Assembly: GCA_015492755.1 (NCBI GenBank)
Contig: WGEM01000613.1
Coordinates: forward strand, 1-7,334
Direction of reading: 5' to 3'
DNA: 7,334 bases
From: Gemmatimonadota bacterium
Lineage (GTDB): Bacteria; Gemmatimonadota; Gemmatimonadetes; Longimicrobiales; Gaopeijiaceae
A program made the position numbers and the translations under genes. Shown here one piece after another: positions 1-6,014 of this stretch (position 1 is the first letter of the stretch; every line of letters begins with the position of its first letter). The notes below the pieces were generated by a model. That model saw only the letters and a program-made list of their open reading frames with translations. It searched no databases and had not been told where the DNA came from.

Positions 1-1232
1 GGGGAGAGCAGACCGCGTACGTCTTCGTCATGGGGAGCCTGGCGGAGATCCTGCGCACCTTCGACCTCCACACCGTCTTCCCGGAGATCAACTCGCTGCA
101 GACGGCGGTTCGCCGGTGCGCCCACGAGTATCTCAACCAGGCGGAGGACCACGGCTTCAGCCCCGATGTGTGCGGCTACGTGAAGGCGGACTACGCGCTG
201 CAGCTCCGCAAGGGCGCGCATCCCATGGGCACCATCCCTCCGCCGTCCATCGCGGTGCAGACCAACGCCTGTAACACCTACCTCAAGTGGAGCGAGATCT
301 GGGAGCGCATGTACGGGATCCCGGTGGTCACCGTCGACGTGCCGGGGACCCGAAGCGGCGACCGCACGGAGCCCACGCCGGAGGAGGTGGAGCGCGACCG
401 GCGTTACGTGGAATACCAGATCGGGGAGCTCATCGAAGAGCTCGAGAGACTCACCGGGCGGTCCTTCGACGTCGACCGGCTGCGTGAGGTCCTGGAACTC
501 ACGAACCGGATGGGCCGGGCGTGGCGCCGAGTGCTGGAGCTCAACCGGAACCGGCCGGCGGTCTTCGACGCCATGCTGGAGGGCACCATCTATCTGGGCG
601 TGGCCAACGCCATGCGCGGCACGCCGGAGGGGGCGCGGTACTTCGAGGCCCTGGTGGAGGAGATGGAGTACAAGGCCGCCCGCGGCATCCGTCCGCTGGT
701 GGACCACAAGGATGAGCACCGGCTCATCTTCGTGGGCGTGCCCTGCTATCCCATCTTCCGCCGCTTCTACCAGCTCTTCAGCGAATGGGGTGGGGTGTTC
801 GTGAGCTCCACCTACACGTGGTTCGCCTCCGGCGGGCTGAACCTGGACTTCGAATACGACCTGGACCGTCCGCTGGAGAGCCTGGCGGAAGGGGTGCTCA
901 GGAGCGTCCGGCGCGCCGGTGACTCGATGCTCTTCCACGACCGGTACCTCATCGAGGCCATCGACCGCTTCGAGGCGGACGGCGTGGTCTATCACCCCAT
1001 CAAGAGTTGCCGGACCGTCTCCACCAGCCTGGCGGACTCGCGCCGGGTGGTCCTGTCGGAGCGGGACGTGCTCTGCCTCTACATCGAGTCGGACATGATG
1101 GACAAGCGCGTGGTCTCGGAGGCGCAGCTCAAGAACCGAATCGACGCGTTCTTCGAGGGTCTGGAGTCGCGGCGGCTCCGCCACGCGGCGGCAGGAGCCG
1201 AGGGGCGCCGCCCCGCTGCCACCACCGGATAG
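1..1232 (+). CDS. Benzoyl-CoA reductase / 2-hydroxyacyl-CoA dehydratase family iron-sulfur subunit (BcrB/HgdB-like), 5' end cut off
   Basis: This is one of the two active-site subunits of the enzyme family that receives low-potential electrons from an ATP-driven activator and reduces or dehydrates a CoA thioester in the cytoplasm. The first ATG in frame is at 30, but the frame stays open to the window edge (reading GEQTAYVFV before that Met), and this stretch fits the family, so the real start lies upstream. Numbering from the ATG at 30, conserved features are [13 protein letters not shown] (C48), [13 protein letters not shown] (C81), VGVPCY (C239), KSC (C327) and the C-terminal [10 protein letters not shown]...[13 protein letters not shown]. 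By family knowledge, C48, C81 and C327 are the probable [4Fe-4S] ligands. The tail after residue 380 is Arg/Ala-rich and unconserved in appearance. The partner subunit is expected just upstream. Family assignment is firm; the choice between benzoyl-CoA reductase, dehydratase or another member is inferred from the neighbours. Confidence 0.9.
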   Translation, partial: GEQTAYVFVMGSLAEILRTFDLHTVFPEINSLQTAVRRCAHEYLNQAEDHGFSPDVCGYVKADYALQLRKGAHPMGTIPPPSIAVQTNACNTYLKWSEIWERMYGIPVVTVDVPGTRSGDRTEPTPEEVERDRRYVEYQIGELIEELERLTGRSFDVDRLREVLELTNRMGRAWRRVLELNRNRPAVFDAMLEGTIYLGVANAMRGTPEGARYFEALVEEMEYKAARGIRPLVDHKDEHRLIFVGVPCYPIFRRFYQLFSEWGGVFVSSTYTWFASGGLNLDFEYDLDRPLESLAEGVLRSVRRAGDSMLFHDRYLIEAIDRFEADGVVYHPIKSCRTVSTSLADSRRVVLSERDVLCLYIESDMMDKRVVSEAQLKNRIDAFFEGLESRRLRHAAAGAEGRRPAATTG

Positions 1233-1254
1233 CGCTTCGGCGACCTGGGAACAG

Positions 1255-1260
1255 AGGAGG
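1255..1260 (+). promoter_or_regulatory. Ribosome binding site of first activator gene
   Basis: AGGAGG lies 9 bases before the ATG at 1270, inside the 37-base gap after the preceding stop codon. It supports this start. No promoter is evident in the gap, so the gene is probably read through from upstream. Confidence 0.7.
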
Positions 1261-1269
1261 AGCAGGGCT

Positions 1270-2076
1270 ATGGCGTACGCAGCGGGCGTGGACGTGGGGT
1301 CCACGCAGACCAAAGGCGTCATCGTGGACGACACGGGCGCCATCGTGGGACGGGCGCTCCTGCCCACCGGGGCCAACGTGGTGCAGGCCGCCGAGAAGGC
1401 CTTTCGCGCCTGTCTGGATGAGAGCGGCGTCCACGAGGAGGACGTGGCCTTCGTGGTGGGCACCGGGTACGGCCGCTACCGCGTGGAGTTCGGCGACGCG
1501 CAGATCACCGAGATCGTCTGCCACGCCCGGGGCGCGGCCAGCATGTTCCCGAGCACGCGCACGGTGCTGGACATGGGCGGTCAGGACACGAAGGCCATCC
1601 GGATCCACCCCGGTGGCGACGTGATGGACTTCTGCATGAACGACAAGTGTGCCGCCGGTACCGGACGCTTCCTGCAGTCCGCCGCCGCGGCGCTGGAGAT
1701 CCCGCTGGACGAGCTGGGGCCGGTGGCGCTCCGGGGGCAGCGGCCGGTGAAGATCAGCACCACCTGCACGGTTTTCGCCGAGTCGGAGGTGCTCTCATGG
1801 CTGGCCCGCGGGAAGAAGATGGAGGACATCCTGCTGGGTGTGCATCGATCCATCGCCACGCGCTCCATCGCGCTCCTGCGCCGGGTGGGGATCGAGGACG
1901 AGATCACCTTCACGGGAGGCGTCACCCGGAACCGCGCCATGGTGGAGGTGCTCCAGGAGATGCTGGGACGTCCGCTGAATGTGAGCCCGGATTCTCACTA
2001 CATGGGCGCGCTGGGCGCGGCGCTGCTGGCGCTGGAGCGGGTGCACGCGGGACAGGTGAAGGAGGTGGTCTCATGA
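1270..2076 (+). CDS. BadF/BadG/BcrA/HgdC-type ATPase, activator subunit 1 (BcrA-like)
   Basis: This 268-residue protein belongs to the ASKHA-fold ATPases that couple ATP hydrolysis to one-electron transfer into the dehydratase or aryl-CoA reductase core. Visible motifs are the phosphate-binding [10 protein letters not shown] (residues 6-15), GTGYGR (64-69), [10 protein letters not shown] (101-110), NDKCAAGTG (124-132), CTVFAESEV (166-174) and TGGV (215-218). C127 and C166 sit at the positions known to hold the [4Fe-4S] cluster bridging the dimer in HgdC of Acidaminococcus. The length matches HgdC-type activators (about 260 residues), shorter than BcrA of Thauera. The ATG at 1270 is preceded by AGGAGG. 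The stop overlaps the next start by 4 bases. The canonical GGQD motif is kept here, in contrast to the next gene. It probably pairs with that gene's product as an unequal dimer. Confidence 0.93.
   Translation: MAYAAGVDVGSTQTKGVIVDDTGAIVGRALLPTGANVVQAAEKAFRACLDESGVHEEDVAFVVGTGYGRYRVEFGDAQITEIVCHARGAASMFPSTRTVLDMGGQDTKAIRIHPGGDVMDFCMNDKCAAGTGRFLQSAAAALEIPLDELGPVALRGQRPVKISTTCTVFAESEVLSWLARGKKMEDILLGVHRSIATRSIALLRRVGIEDEITFTGGVTRNRAMVEVLQEMLGRPLNVSPDSHYMGALGAALLALERVHAGQVKEVVS
2059..2066 (+). promoter_or_regulatory. Near-consensus ribosome binding site for second activator gene
   Basis: AAGGAGGT, a near-perfect complement to the 16S rRNA 3' end, lies inside the end of the preceding coding sequence and 6 bases before the ATG at 2073. 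It fixes the start of the second ATPase, although the open frame extends much further upstream. Confidence 0.8.
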
Positions 2077-2870
2077 GCGTGTACGCCGGAATCGACGTGG
2101 GATCCACGTACACCAAGGCGGTGCTCATCGACGAGGCGGGTGAGATCGTCGGGCGAGGGATCCGCCAGACCGGGTTCAAGCTGGAGCGCGCCGCCGAGGA
2201 GGTCCTGCAGACGGCGCTCGCCGAGGCGGGCGCCGCCCGGGATGACGTGGCCTATCTGGTGAGTACCGGCTACGGGCGCACGCAGGTCTCCTTCCGGGAC
2301 GTTCAGGCCACCGACCTCACCGCCCAGGCGTGGGGGACGCGTTCGCTCTTTCCCCAGACGCGCACCGTGCTGGACATCGGCGGCCAGACCATGAAGGCGA
2401 TGCGTCTGGACGAAGGCGGACGGGTGCGTTCCTTCCGTCTCAACGACAAGTGCGCCGCCGGTACCGGCGCCTTCCTGGAGAAGACCGCCCGGTACCTGGG
2501 CTATCCCATCGAGGAGATCGGACCCCTGGTGGAGTTCGCCAAGGATCCCGTGCCCATCTCGGGTGTGTGCGCCGTGTTCGCCGAGTCGGAGGTCATCAAC
2601 CACGTGAGCAACGGGGCGCAGCCCGCCGACATCATGTACGGCGCCATGGAGTCGCTCATCGAGCGGTCGGTGCGCCTCATGAAGCGGGTGCAGATGGAGC
2701 CCGAATTCACACTGGTGGGAGGGATCATGCGCTTCCCCACCATGGTGCGGATCATGAAGGAGCAGCTGGGCGAACAGGTGAACGTTCCCCCCGAGGAGCT
2801 GGTGCAGTTCACCGGCGCGCTGGGCGCGGCGGTGCTGGCGCGCCGGAGGGCCGAGAAGCTGGCGGCATGA
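2073..2870 (+). CDS. BadF/BadG/BcrA/BcrD-type ATPase, activator subunit 2 (BcrD-like)
   Basis: This 265-residue ASKHA-fold ATPase is a co-linear paralogue of the preceding protein, about 45% identical by my hand count. Motifs: [10 protein letters not shown] (6-15), STGYGR (64-69), [10 protein letters not shown] (101-110), NDKCAAGTG (124-132), CAVFAESEV (166-174), VGGI (215-218). The cluster cysteines C127 and C166 are kept. The GGQD of the first paralogue is GGQT here, the form I associate with BcrD/BzdQ-type subunits of class I benzoyl-CoA reductases. That points to an unequal ATPase pair such as BcrA/BcrD or BzdP/BzdQ, and not a duplicated homodimer. The open frame reaches back to about 1647 inside the first ATPase gene, but the strong ribosome binding site and the family-typical N-terminus [12 protein letters not shown] fix the start at 2073. 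ATGA overlaps join it to both neighbours, implying coupled translation and matched stoichiometry. Confidence 0.93.
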   Translation: MSVYAGIDVGSTYTKAVLIDEAGEIVGRGIRQTGFKLERAAEEVLQTALAEAGAARDDVAYLVSTGYGRTQVSFRDVQATDLTAQAWGTRSLFPQTRTVLDIGGQTMKAMRLDEGGRVRSFRLNDKCAAGTGAFLEKTARYLGYPIEEIGPLVEFAKDPVPISGVCAVFAESEVINHVSNGAQPADIMYGAMESLIERSVRLMKRVQMEPEFTLVGGIMRFPTMVRIMKEQLGEQVNVPPEELVQFTGALGAAVLARRRAEKLAA

Positions 2871-3157
2871 GCCCCGATGCCGGCGAGGAGGCGGCGCCCG
2901 CCCGGCTGGAGCGGGACCGCGAGCTGGCCCGCGAGGGATGGGTGCGCCGCTTCACCGGCGCGCCGCCCCGCCTCACCGAGATCCGGGAGCTCTACGAGCG
3001 CACCGGCCAGGAGGTGCTCTTCGACGACGTGCTCCCCGGAGAGCTGGAGGCGGAGTGTGCGGGCTGCACGCTGGCGCTCAACCTCTTCAAGGTGGTGTAC
3101 ACGCGCCCCGCAGGGCGGGGCGCAGCCGTCCACGACACGGAAGGGAGGAGCGAGTGA
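2867..3157 (+). CDS. Small CxxC protein of unknown function
   Basis: I do not recognise a named family. The 96-residue product starts with the ATG at 2867, which overlaps the preceding stop (ATGA), and ends in a 4-base overlap with the dehydrogenase start. No close ribosome binding site is seen, so translation probably depends on coupling. The first 25 residues are charged and probably disordered. A compact middle part follows (GWVRRFTGAPPRLTEIRELY, about 24-43), then EVLFDDVLPGEL and ECAGCTLALNLFKVVYTR (63-80), which carries the only two cysteines, C64 and C67. The tail after 81 is Gly/Arg-rich. There is no signal peptide or membrane segment. The amphipathic layout and CxxC suggest a small folded domain that may bind a metal or take part in redox or assembly. 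Its place between activator and dehydrogenase suggests a role with the reductase complex. That role is inference. Confidence 0.8.
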   Translation: MSPDAGEEAAPARLERDRELAREGWVRRFTGAPPRLTEIRELYERTGQEVLFDDVLPGELEAECAGCTLALNLFKVVYTRPAGRGAAVHDTEGRSE

Positions 3158-4176
3158 AGGCGATGGTTTTTCACGGGCGGGAACGACCGCTCGTGCCGGA
3201 GGAAGTTCCCACGCCCGAACCGGATCCGGGACAGGTCCGCGTGAAGGTGGCGGCGTGCGGCGTTTGCCACACCGACCTGCACTACATCGATCACGGCACG
3301 CCCACCTTCAAGGAGCCTCCCCTCATCCTGGGGCACGAGATCTCCGGCACCGTGGACGCCGTGGGGGAGGGCGTCACGGAGCGATCCGTGGGGGACCGGG
3401 TCCTCATCGCGGCGGTGACGAGCTGTGGGGTGTGCGCCGCGTGTCGCACCGGTCGCGAGAACATCTGCGAAGCGGGGGAGATGCTGGGCAACCACGTGGA
3501 CGGCGGATATGCCGAGTTCGTGGTGGCTCCGGCCAGAGACACCTTCCTCCTCCCGGACGAGGTGCCCCTGGAGGAGGGCTCCATCATCGCCGACGCCGTC
3601 ACCACGCCGTACCACGCGGTGGTGAACCGCGGCCGGGTGCAGCCCGGTGACGCGGTGGTGGTCTTCGGGTGCGGGGGGGTGGGGCTCAACGTGGTGCAGC
3701 TCGCCGCATCGCTGGGCGCACGGGTGGTGGCGGTGGACATCGCTCCGGCGAAGCTGGCGTGGGCGGAGCGGCTGGGTGCCGCGCGGACCATCGATCCCTC
3801 CGCGGTGGAACGGCTGGACCGGGCGGTGCGCGAGGCCACCGGAGGCGCCGCCGACTGGGTCTCGGGTTTGCCCACCACCTCGAAGGCCACGTCGGCGGCG
3901 CTGGCGGCGCTCCGCACCGGAGGGCGGGCCGTCTTCGTGGGATACAGCCCCGACGCCGTCACGCTCAACTCCGGCCGGATCATGTTCCGCGAGCTGGAGA
4001 TCAGCGGCTCGCTGGGATGCCGTCCCGTGGACTACCCTCGCGTCATCGAGCTGGCGCGGCAGGGCCGGATCCGACTCACCGACCTCGTGACGCATCGTTA
4101 TCCTCTGGAGGAGCTGAACGCGGCGCTGGACACGCTCCGCTCGGGAGAGGCCGTCCGCGTCATCGTCACGCCCTGA
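3154..4176 (+). CDS. Zinc-dependent medium-chain alcohol dehydrogenase (possibly hydroxyacyl-CoA specific, Had-like)
   Basis: This 340-residue NAD(P)-dependent dehydrogenase has the GroES-like domain first and the Rossmann domain second. Probable catalytic zinc ligands are C38 (GVCHTD), H61/E62 (GHEISG) and D147 (ADAVTTPYHAV), where classical alcohol dehydrogenases often have Cys. The structural zinc site is C91, C94, C97 and C105. The cofactor motif is GCGGVG (172-177), and D195 at the end of the next strand favours NAD+ over NADP+. I chose the GTG at 3154 because it gives the typical N-terminus MKAMVFHG, follows GGGAGG at 3143-3148 and overlaps the previous stop as GTGA. The ATG at 3163 is a weaker alternative, and the upstream extension of this frame to 2938 is a shadow of the CxxC gene. 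The position after the ATPases recalls 6-hydroxycyclohex-1-ene-1-carbonyl-CoA dehydrogenase in benzoyl-CoA operons. That substrate is inference; a general alcohol dehydrogenase is possible. Confidence 0.9.
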   Translation: MKAMVFHGRERPLVPEEVPTPEPDPGQVRVKVAACGVCHTDLHYIDHGTPTFKEPPLILGHEISGTVDAVGEGVTERSVGDRVLIAAVTSCGVCAACRTGRENICEAGEMLGNHVDGGYAEFVVAPARDTFLLPDEVPLEEGSIIADAVTTPYHAVVNRGRVQPGDAVVVFGCGGVGLNVVQLAASLGARVVAVDIAPAKLAWAERLGAARTIDPSAVERLDRAVREATGGAADWVSGLPTTSKATSAALAALRTGGRAVFVGYSPDAVTLNSGRIMFRELEISGSLGCRPVDYPRVIELARQGRIRLTDLVTHRYPLEELNAALDTLRSGEAVRVIVTP

Positions 4177-4199
4177 CGGAGGTGCCTTCGCCAGGGCGT
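4168..4199 (+). repeat. 8-bp hairpin spanning the dehydrogenase stop codon
   Basis: ACGCCCTG (4168-4175) and CAGGGCGT (4192-4199) are perfect inverted complements separated by 16 bases. The left arm covers the end of the dehydrogenase gene, including the first two bases of its stop. No U-rich run follows, so this is not a standard intrinsic terminator. It could stabilise or process the message between the dehydrogenase and tryptophanase parts, or be chance in GC-rich DNA. Confidence 0.4.
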
Positions 4200-4209
4200 A
4201 CCCCCAGGT

Positions 4210-4215
4210 AGGAGG
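4210..4215 (+). promoter_or_regulatory. Ribosome binding site of tryptophanase
   Basis: AGGAGG lies 5 bases before the GTG at 4221. It supports a GTG start, since no ATG in this frame gives the conserved N-terminus. The 44-base gap upstream is too short to hold a TnaC-type leader peptide with its Rho-dependent control region. Confidence 0.8.
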
Positions 4216-4220
4216 GCGCT

Positions 4221-5621
4221 GTGCCGGACCGAATCATCGAACCGTTCCGCATCAAGGTAGTGGAGCCCATCCGCATGACGGGGCCCGCCGAGCGTCTCCG
4301 GGCGCTCGAGGCGGCGGGCTACAACGTCTTCAAGCTGCCCGCCGCCGACGTCCTCATCGACCTCCTCACCGATTCCGGCACGGGGGCCATGAGTTCGGAG
4401 CAGTGGGCCGCCGTCATGCGAGGAGACGAGTCGTACGCCGGAAGCCAGTCGTGGTATCGCTTCGAGGCGGCGGTGAAGGGGATCTTCGGCTTCAAGCACG
4501 TCATCCCCACCCATCAGGGGCGTGCCGCCGAGCGCATCCTCTTTTCCACCGTCTGCCGTCCCGGGCATGTGGTGCCCAGCAACGGACATTTCGACACCAC
4601 CCGCGCCAACATCGAGATCACCGGCGCCGAAGCGCGCGACCTGCCGGCGCCTCAGGGGCTGGTGGCCTCCGAACCGCACCCCTTCAAGGGGAACATGGAC
4701 GTGGAGGCGCTTCGCGCGCTCATCGACGAGCTGGGCCCCGAGCGGATTCCACTCTGCATGCTCACCGTCACCAACAATACCGGGGGCGGTCAGCCCGTCT
4801 CCATGGCGAATATCCGCCAGGTGAGTCAGGTCTGCCGGGAGGCGGGGATCCCGCTCTACATCGACGCGTGCCGCTTCGCGGAAAACGCCTACTTCATCAA
4901 GCTGCGCGAGGAGGGCTACCAGGACACGCCGGTGCGGGAGATCGCCCGCGAGATGTTCTCCTACGCGGATGGGTGCACCATGTCCGCCAAGAAGGATGGC
5001 CTCGCCAACATCGGGGGCTTCCTGGCGACGAACGATGACGCACTGGCGGAACAGGAAGAGACGCTCCTCATCCTCACCGAGGGGTTCCCCACCTACGGCG
5101 GCATGGCTGGCCGGGACCTGGATGCCATCGCCGTGGGGCTGGAGGAGGTGCTCCACGAAGACTATCTGCAATACCGCATCGAGGTCTCTCGTTACCTGGG
5201 CGAACACCTCACGCGTATCGGCATCCCCATCATGCAGCCGCCCGGCGGGCACGCCGTCTACATCGACGCGGCGGCGTTCCTGCCCCACGTGCCTCCGTTG
5301 CAGCTACCCGGACAGTCGCTGGTGGCGGAGCTGTACCTGGCGGGTGGGATCCGGGCGGTGGAGGTGGGCACGGTCATGTTCGGCCACCCCGACCCGGAGA
5401 CAGGGGAGGAGGTGCCGGCGCGCATGGAGCTGGTGCGCCTGGCCATTCCCCGCCGGGTCTACACCAAGAGCCAGATCGACTACGTGATCGACACGGCAGA
5501 AGAAGTGTGGGCACGGCGGGAGCGTATCGGAGGGTTCCGCATCGTCGAGCAAAAGCCGGTGCTCCGCCACTTCGCGGCGCGCTTCGAGCCGCTGTATCCC
5601 CTGGGGCAGGAGGTCCCATGA
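4221..5621 (+). CDS. tnaA: Tryptophanase (PLP-dependent tryptophan indole-lyase)
   Basis: Tryptophanase cleaves L-tryptophan to indole, pyruvate and ammonia in the cytoplasm. The 466 residues are full length for the beta-eliminating lyase family. Family motifs are IEPFRIKVVEP (6-16), DLLTDSGTGAMS (47-58), MRGDESYAGS (66-75, with Y72), IPTHQGRAAE (95-104), GGGQPVSMAN (188-197), D215/R218 and MSAKKD, with K258 as probable PLP lysine. Three sites that separate the two main activities all read tryptophanase: D125 in HFDTT (E. coli TnaA D137; Thr in tyrosine phenol-lyase), V382 in RAVEVG (Arg381 in tyrosine phenol-lyase) and H450 in LRHFAAR (TnaA H463; Phe448 in the lyase). The start is a GTG with a good ribosome binding site. 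The stop overlaps the hemerythrin start as ATGA. A related beta-lyase substrate cannot be excluded, and the operon context is unusual for this enzyme. Confidence 0.95.
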   Translation: MPDRIIEPFRIKVVEPIRMTGPAERLRALEAAGYNVFKLPAADVLIDLLTDSGTGAMSSEQWAAVMRGDESYAGSQSWYRFEAAVKGIFGFKHVIPTHQGRAAERILFSTVCRPGHVVPSNGHFDTTRANIEITGAEARDLPAPQGLVASEPHPFKGNMDVEALRALIDELGPERIPLCMLTVTNNTGGGQPVSMANIRQVSQVCREAGIPLYIDACRFAENAYFIKLREEGYQDTPVREIAREMFSYADGCTMSAKKDGLANIGGFLATNDDALAEQEETLLILTEGFPTYGGMAGRDLDAIAVGLEEVLHEDYLQYRIEVSRYLGEHLTRIGIPIMQPPGGHAVYIDAAAFLPHVPPLQLPGQSLVAELYLAGGIRAVEVGTVMFGHPDPETGEEVPARMELVRLAIPRRVYTKSQIDYVIDTAEEVWARRERIGGFRIVEQKPVLRHFAARFEPLYPLGQEVP

Positions 5622-5803
5622 GCGACACCCCCACGGCCATCCTCCGGGACCAGCACCGGAAGATCCTGAAGATCGCCGACGTGCTGGAGGAGGTGCTCGC
5701 CCACGAGCCCGAGCCCGGACGTCTGGACTTCGATGCGGTGGAGGACTGCGTCACCTTCATCCGTCTCTTCGCCGACGCGCTGCATCACGGGAAGGAGGAG
5801 GAG

Positions 5804-5845
5804 CGCCGACGAGGCGTAGCAGCGCTACGGCGAGGAGGAGCGGCG
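5804..5845. repeat. REP-like palindrome, copy 1
   Basis: The inner stem is CGTAGC (5815-5820) and GCTACG (5824-5829) with a 3-base loop. The outer stem is CGCCG (5804-5808) and CGGCG (5841-5845). The asymmetric arms carry a GACGAGG side and a GAGGAGG side. It resembles the reverse complement of the palindrome at 5943-5983, so the two look like copies of one family in opposite orientation. It lies exactly where the hemerythrin reading loses its family character. Confidence 0.6.
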
Positions 5846-5910
5846 ATGGATCAACCGCGAACCCACCACGTGCCCATCCACCTGCAGGACCATGACATCG
5901 AAGATTGTGG

Positions 5911-6014
5911 GTTGGGCGCGGCACGGCCCCGCCTCCGTCGTTGGCGCTCCTCGACGTAGCCTGGGCTACGCCGTCGTCGCGCCGCCTAGGATTCGGGGCC
6001 GTGGCACGCCCAAC
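5911..6014. mobile_element. 104-bp MITE/REP-like element with 21-bp terminal inverted repeats
   Basis: The arms at 5911-5931 and 5994-6014 are inverted complements matching at 19 of 21 positions (mismatches at arm positions 9 and 11). The 62 bases between contain a second palindrome. There is no coding capacity for a transposase, so it would be mobilised in trans if it is mobile. I see no clear target-site duplication. A shorter inverted pair, AACCCAC (5860-5866) with GTGGGTT (5907-5913), and ACCGCG (5854-5859) with CGCGGT (6014-6019), hint that the mobile or structured unit may begin further left, near 5852. It interrupts the hemerythrin gene. Confidence 0.6.
5943..5983. repeat. REP-like palindrome, copy 2, nested in the 104-bp element
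   Basis: The inner stem is CGTAGCC (5955-5961) and GGCTACG (5964-5970), perfect over 7 bp with a 2-base loop. The outer stem is GGCGC (5943-5947) and GCGCC (5979-5983). The arms carry CTCCTCGA on one side and CCGTCGTC on the other, matching copy 1 read in reverse. The TAG of the left inner arm is the in-frame stop of the broken hemerythrin reading. Confidence 0.65.

Noticed and set aside
1647..2072. N-terminal extension of the second ATPase frame inside the first ATPase gene
   Set aside because: The translation is low-complexity Gly/Arg/Ala; the family N-terminus begins at 2073 behind a near-consensus ribosome binding site.
2938..3153. Upstream extension of the dehydrogenase frame
   Set aside because: It overlaps the CxxC gene out of frame and lacks dehydrogenase character; the GTG at 3154 gives the typical N-terminus.
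2992..4095. Minus-strand open frame of 367 codons opposite the dehydrogenase
   Set aside because: It has no family motifs, and the + strand product is a complete zinc dehydrogenase.
4177..4220. TnaC-like leader peptide
   Set aside because: The gap is 44 bases and holds no short ORF with a Trp codon and its own ribosome binding site.
4098..5288. Long minus-strand open frame (396 codons) opposite tryptophanase
   Set aside because: It is a GC-rich shadow of a well-supported gene; its translation shows no recognisable family and the + strand reading is unambiguous.
4221..5621. Tyrosine phenol-lyase
   Set aside because: The three main specificity sites read Asp, Val and His, as in tryptophanase, and not Thr, Arg and Phe.
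5804..6014. CRISPR array or programmed frameshift site
   Set aside because: There are only two palindromes in opposite orientation with no regular spacers. The frame change is accompanied by loss of family sequence, which points to an insertion.
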